Shown piece after piece: positions 61,856 to 64,000 of a DNA stretch of 64,000 nt (its first letter is position 1; each line of letters begins with the position of its first letter). The notes under the pieces were generated by a model. The model did not search any database, was not told the origin of the DNA, and was given only the letters and a program-made list of their open reading frames with translations. Where the stretch lies: contig JAQSEB010000009.1 in NCBI GenBank assembly GCA_030063045.1, positions 62,001 through 126,000 of the forward strand, read 5' to 3'. Source of the stretch: Pratylenchus scribneri (taxonomy: Eukaryota > Nematoda > Chromadorea > Rhabditida > Pratylenchidae). The position numbers and the translations under genes are program-made.

Positions 61856-62299
61856 TCTGGCTCTAAATCTAAACTTCGACAAAATTTATATTGGGCAATA
61901 AAATTCGAGAAAATTTCGCTAAACCACCCAAATTAGGGTAGAAAAAACACCAAGTTAATAAATTAAACTTATAAAATTAACCGAAATTAGAAGGAAAAAG
62001 AGGGAATTTGGTGGATGAATGAAGGCCAATAATTGCAGCAGATGCGTTTTGAAAGCATAAAAATGCCTCGATTTCCCCACTTTTCCTTCCCAAAACACAT
62101 AAAAAGAAAAATTCTTCACATTTATAGCACACTTTTCTTTCCATATTCACTTTTTCTTCTCTCTAAGTTTCGTCCCCTCAAATTGCCATAGAATCTAGGA
62201 TAGAGATAAAACAGAGCTTTTCCTTTTAATTAAAAGTCGATTCAAGCGGAAGCGCAATATATCATTAAAACGCTCTAAATTTTTTTATATTTTTTTAAG

Positions 62300-62600
62300 C
62301 AAATGAAACGGATTTACATTTTACATTTTGGATGGATACTTTTTTTAAAATTTGTCTGGAATTAAATTTGCCTATCTGGTAAAAATTTGCATTTTTTATG
62401 GATAATTTGATCATTCGTGGTTATACGGATGATCTGGGTGGATACTTTTTTAATTTGTCTGGAATTAAGTTTGCCTATCTGGCAAATGGAAAGGGATTTG
62501 CACTTTTGGATGGATAATTTTTATTGGGATGGAATTAAGTTGGCTTAGCTGGCAAAATAATTTGCATTTTGGATGGATAATTTCGATAATCCGTGAAAGT
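62300..62600 (+). promoter_or_regulatory. Upstream repeat box array of cysteine-rich gene 3
   Basis: Near-duplicate of 57790-58100, with three copies of the GGATGGATAATTTTT-type unit and TGCACTT at 62499-62505. Confidence 0.7.
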
Positions 62601-62701
62601 TAATACGGGCAATCAAGGAAGAAATTGTTTGCACATTGGGAAGGCCTCCGAATTTGGTAAAATTTTTTTAATATTGTAGAAAATTTGTCGCATTGGGGGC
62701 C

Positions 62702-62709
62702 TTTATAAG
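62702..62709 (+). promoter_or_regulatory. TATA-like box (TTTATAAG)
   Basis: 96 bp before the ATG at 62798; the same spacing as in gene 2. Confidence 0.5.
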
Positions 62710-62797
62710 CCCACTGGAAATTCCACAAAACCATCATTTTCCATCCCATCCAATTAATCCTAATTCCACATTTTTATTGAATATATTTCCAAACAAA

Positions 62798-63872
62798 ATG
62801 GCTGCCTTCCTTTCGTCTAACAAAAATGCTTTCCCAATGTTCGCATTTCTCTTGCTGGCAATTTTGTTGATTCAACTATCTGTTTTACTAGTGGACGGTC
62901 AAGGTGTTCCATGCAACAATAGACTTCGTAAGTGTTGTGAATTCTTGACAAAAAATTATATTTTTATTTTTAACTTTCTTCAGCATGTCCCGATCGCAAA
63001 ACTCAAATGTGCTCAGATTTTACTTGCTGCGTTCGATCTGGAAATCGTATGTATAATTTTATTGAATAGGTGATTTTTTTCTAGTTCCTGCGTCCGATCA
63101 ACATTTACATTTACACGTCGGATCAATATTTATGCATCCCAAAATATTTTTATGGGTCCTAACGAATAAAAAAGTGCATGATTAATTTTGCTCAAACAAC
63201 TGGGATCAATCCAGATCCAGAGGCCCAGAAGACTAGATTCAAAAGACTTGCACTATAGGTCTAGGGTTAGAGTTGGGTTTCGCAGCATGGGATTGAACGG
63301 AGTAAATGTCGCGAAGCGACGAAGCGGGGAGTTCTCTGATAAACTAATAATTATGGGTATTTAGGTCTTCTATTTTGGATTCGAACATTTATGCGTCCAA
63401 TTGTTAAAAAAATTAACAAACAATTACAAAATTTTTAAATGTTTGGGAAAAATTATTTGCACTTTTTTACTCATAGAACGCATAAAAATATTTTGGGACG
63501 CAAAAATTTTCATGAGCCTCATTCCTCATAATTATTGATCGGACGCTTAAATGTTGATCTGATGCAGGAACTAGAAAAGAGCCGAATAGGTTTTTTCCCA
63601 TTGCCACCATTAATTTTTTGAGATTGTAATTGCAAATGCATAATTTAATACTAATAATTTTAAGCAATTAATTAACATGAAAAAAATGTAGTAATATTAG
63701 TAAAATGATATTTATTATAAAAAATATTTTTTTGAGAAAAGGAGAAATTTAATTTTCTCTAATAAATTTTTTGGCCTATAAAATTTTATATTTGTTTGTA
63801 GGATGTGGCGGAAGTTTCAGCTCTGTACCTTGTTGCAACAGTATTTGTCCAGCTGGGGGTGGAATATGCTAA
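62798..63872 (+). CDS. Small secreted cysteine-rich protein 3
   Basis: Exons 62798-62927, 62984-63046, 63802-63872 (TAA), 87 codons. The signal peptide is nearly the same as gene 2 (MAAFLSSNKNAFPMFAFLLL). The mature part differs strongly (CPDRKTQMCSDFTCC, then VPCCNSICPAGGGIC) yet keeps ten cysteines in matching spacing. Introns in phase 1 at matching places. Recent tandem copy of gene 2: flanks on both sides are almost identical. Intron 2 contains its own foldback element rather than the one in gene 2. Confidence 0.86.
63079..63577. repeat. Foldback element in intron 2 of cysteine-rich gene 3
   Basis: Ends TTCTAGTTCCTGCGTCCGAT and the complement ATGCAGGAACTAGAA with TGATCGGACGC inside. The interior includes a GTCTAGGGTTAGAGTTGG stretch and a GCGAAGCGACGAAGCGGGG stretch. 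Gene 2 lacks this element, so the insertion postdates the duplication. Confidence 0.8.
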
Positions 63873-64000
63873 TGAACGAAACAAATTTTTTATGACATTG
63901 AAAATATTTATGCATCCGGAGTCCTGACATCAATTTTTTGAATATATTTCCATTTCTTTATTCTTATTCTATATATTGTGATTATTTCTTGGAGGTTTTT

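Larger units (their letters stand above)
59263..62290. other. Spacer between cysteine-rich genes 2 and 3
   Basis: Filled largely by a nested foldback (59705-61855). The remainder is AT-rich. A poly-C run lies at about 59605-59620. Confidence 0.6.

Noticed and set aside
1..64000. tRNA, rRNA, spliced leader RNA or CRISPR
   Set aside because: No convincing A/B-box pair, conserved rRNA segments, leader sequence or spaced direct repeats were seen by eye. A covariance-model scan would be decisive.

Overview
This is an AT-rich eukaryotic window of many small exons with short GT-AG introns, ending at TTTCAG-like acceptors. Product types (serpentine chemoreceptors, small secreted cysteine-rich proteins, BATH-type BTB) and composition point to a nematode. 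A plant-parasitic tylenchid such as Meloidogyne (root-knot nematode) is the best guess; that is inference, not proven by a marker. No tRNA, rRNA, spliced leader gene or CRISPR array was recognised.

Layout. 786-5554 (+): S10 serine carboxypeptidase with intact triad, first exons outside the window. 7236-8686 (+): unknown secreted protein. 9901-17618 or 17896 (-): TPR plus SET-domain protein. 19095-19899 (+): small secreted cysteine-rich protein, founder of a family that recurs at 58290-59262 and 62798-63872. 20940-24129 (+): ribonuclease H1 with an N-terminal signal peptide. 24823-33309 (-): three tandem paralogues of an acidic zinc-finger protein in which each roughly 88-residue finger is one phase-0 exon, with decayed finger exons between and beyond them. 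34507-36589 (-): MATH-BTB gene with a broken MATH part. 38067-40179 and 41168-42772 (+): two intact tandem 7TM chemoreceptor genes. 43763-54918 (-): a complete 17-exon TBC1D16-type Rab GTPase-activating protein. 57586-63872: the cysteine-rich family again, two recent copies plus an orphan promoter.

Introns and spacers are full of foldback (inverted-repeat) elements. At least three families recur: one with a CATCGAGACGCGTCGA-like core, one with a TTAGGG-like core, and one with a GACACTTGCGGAC-like terminus. Several introns carry tandem arrays, including a 42-bp palindromic array in a chemoreceptor intron.

How genes fit together. The secreted products (carboxypeptidase, RNase H1, cysteine-rich peptides, unknown secreted protein) suggest a region contributing to the secretome. 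The cysteine-rich genes share a repeated upstream box and a TATA-like element; the zinc-finger genes share a different conserved upstream element. Exon coordinates were read by eye from splice sites and phase. For complete genes the summed exon lengths are divisible by three, which supports the models.
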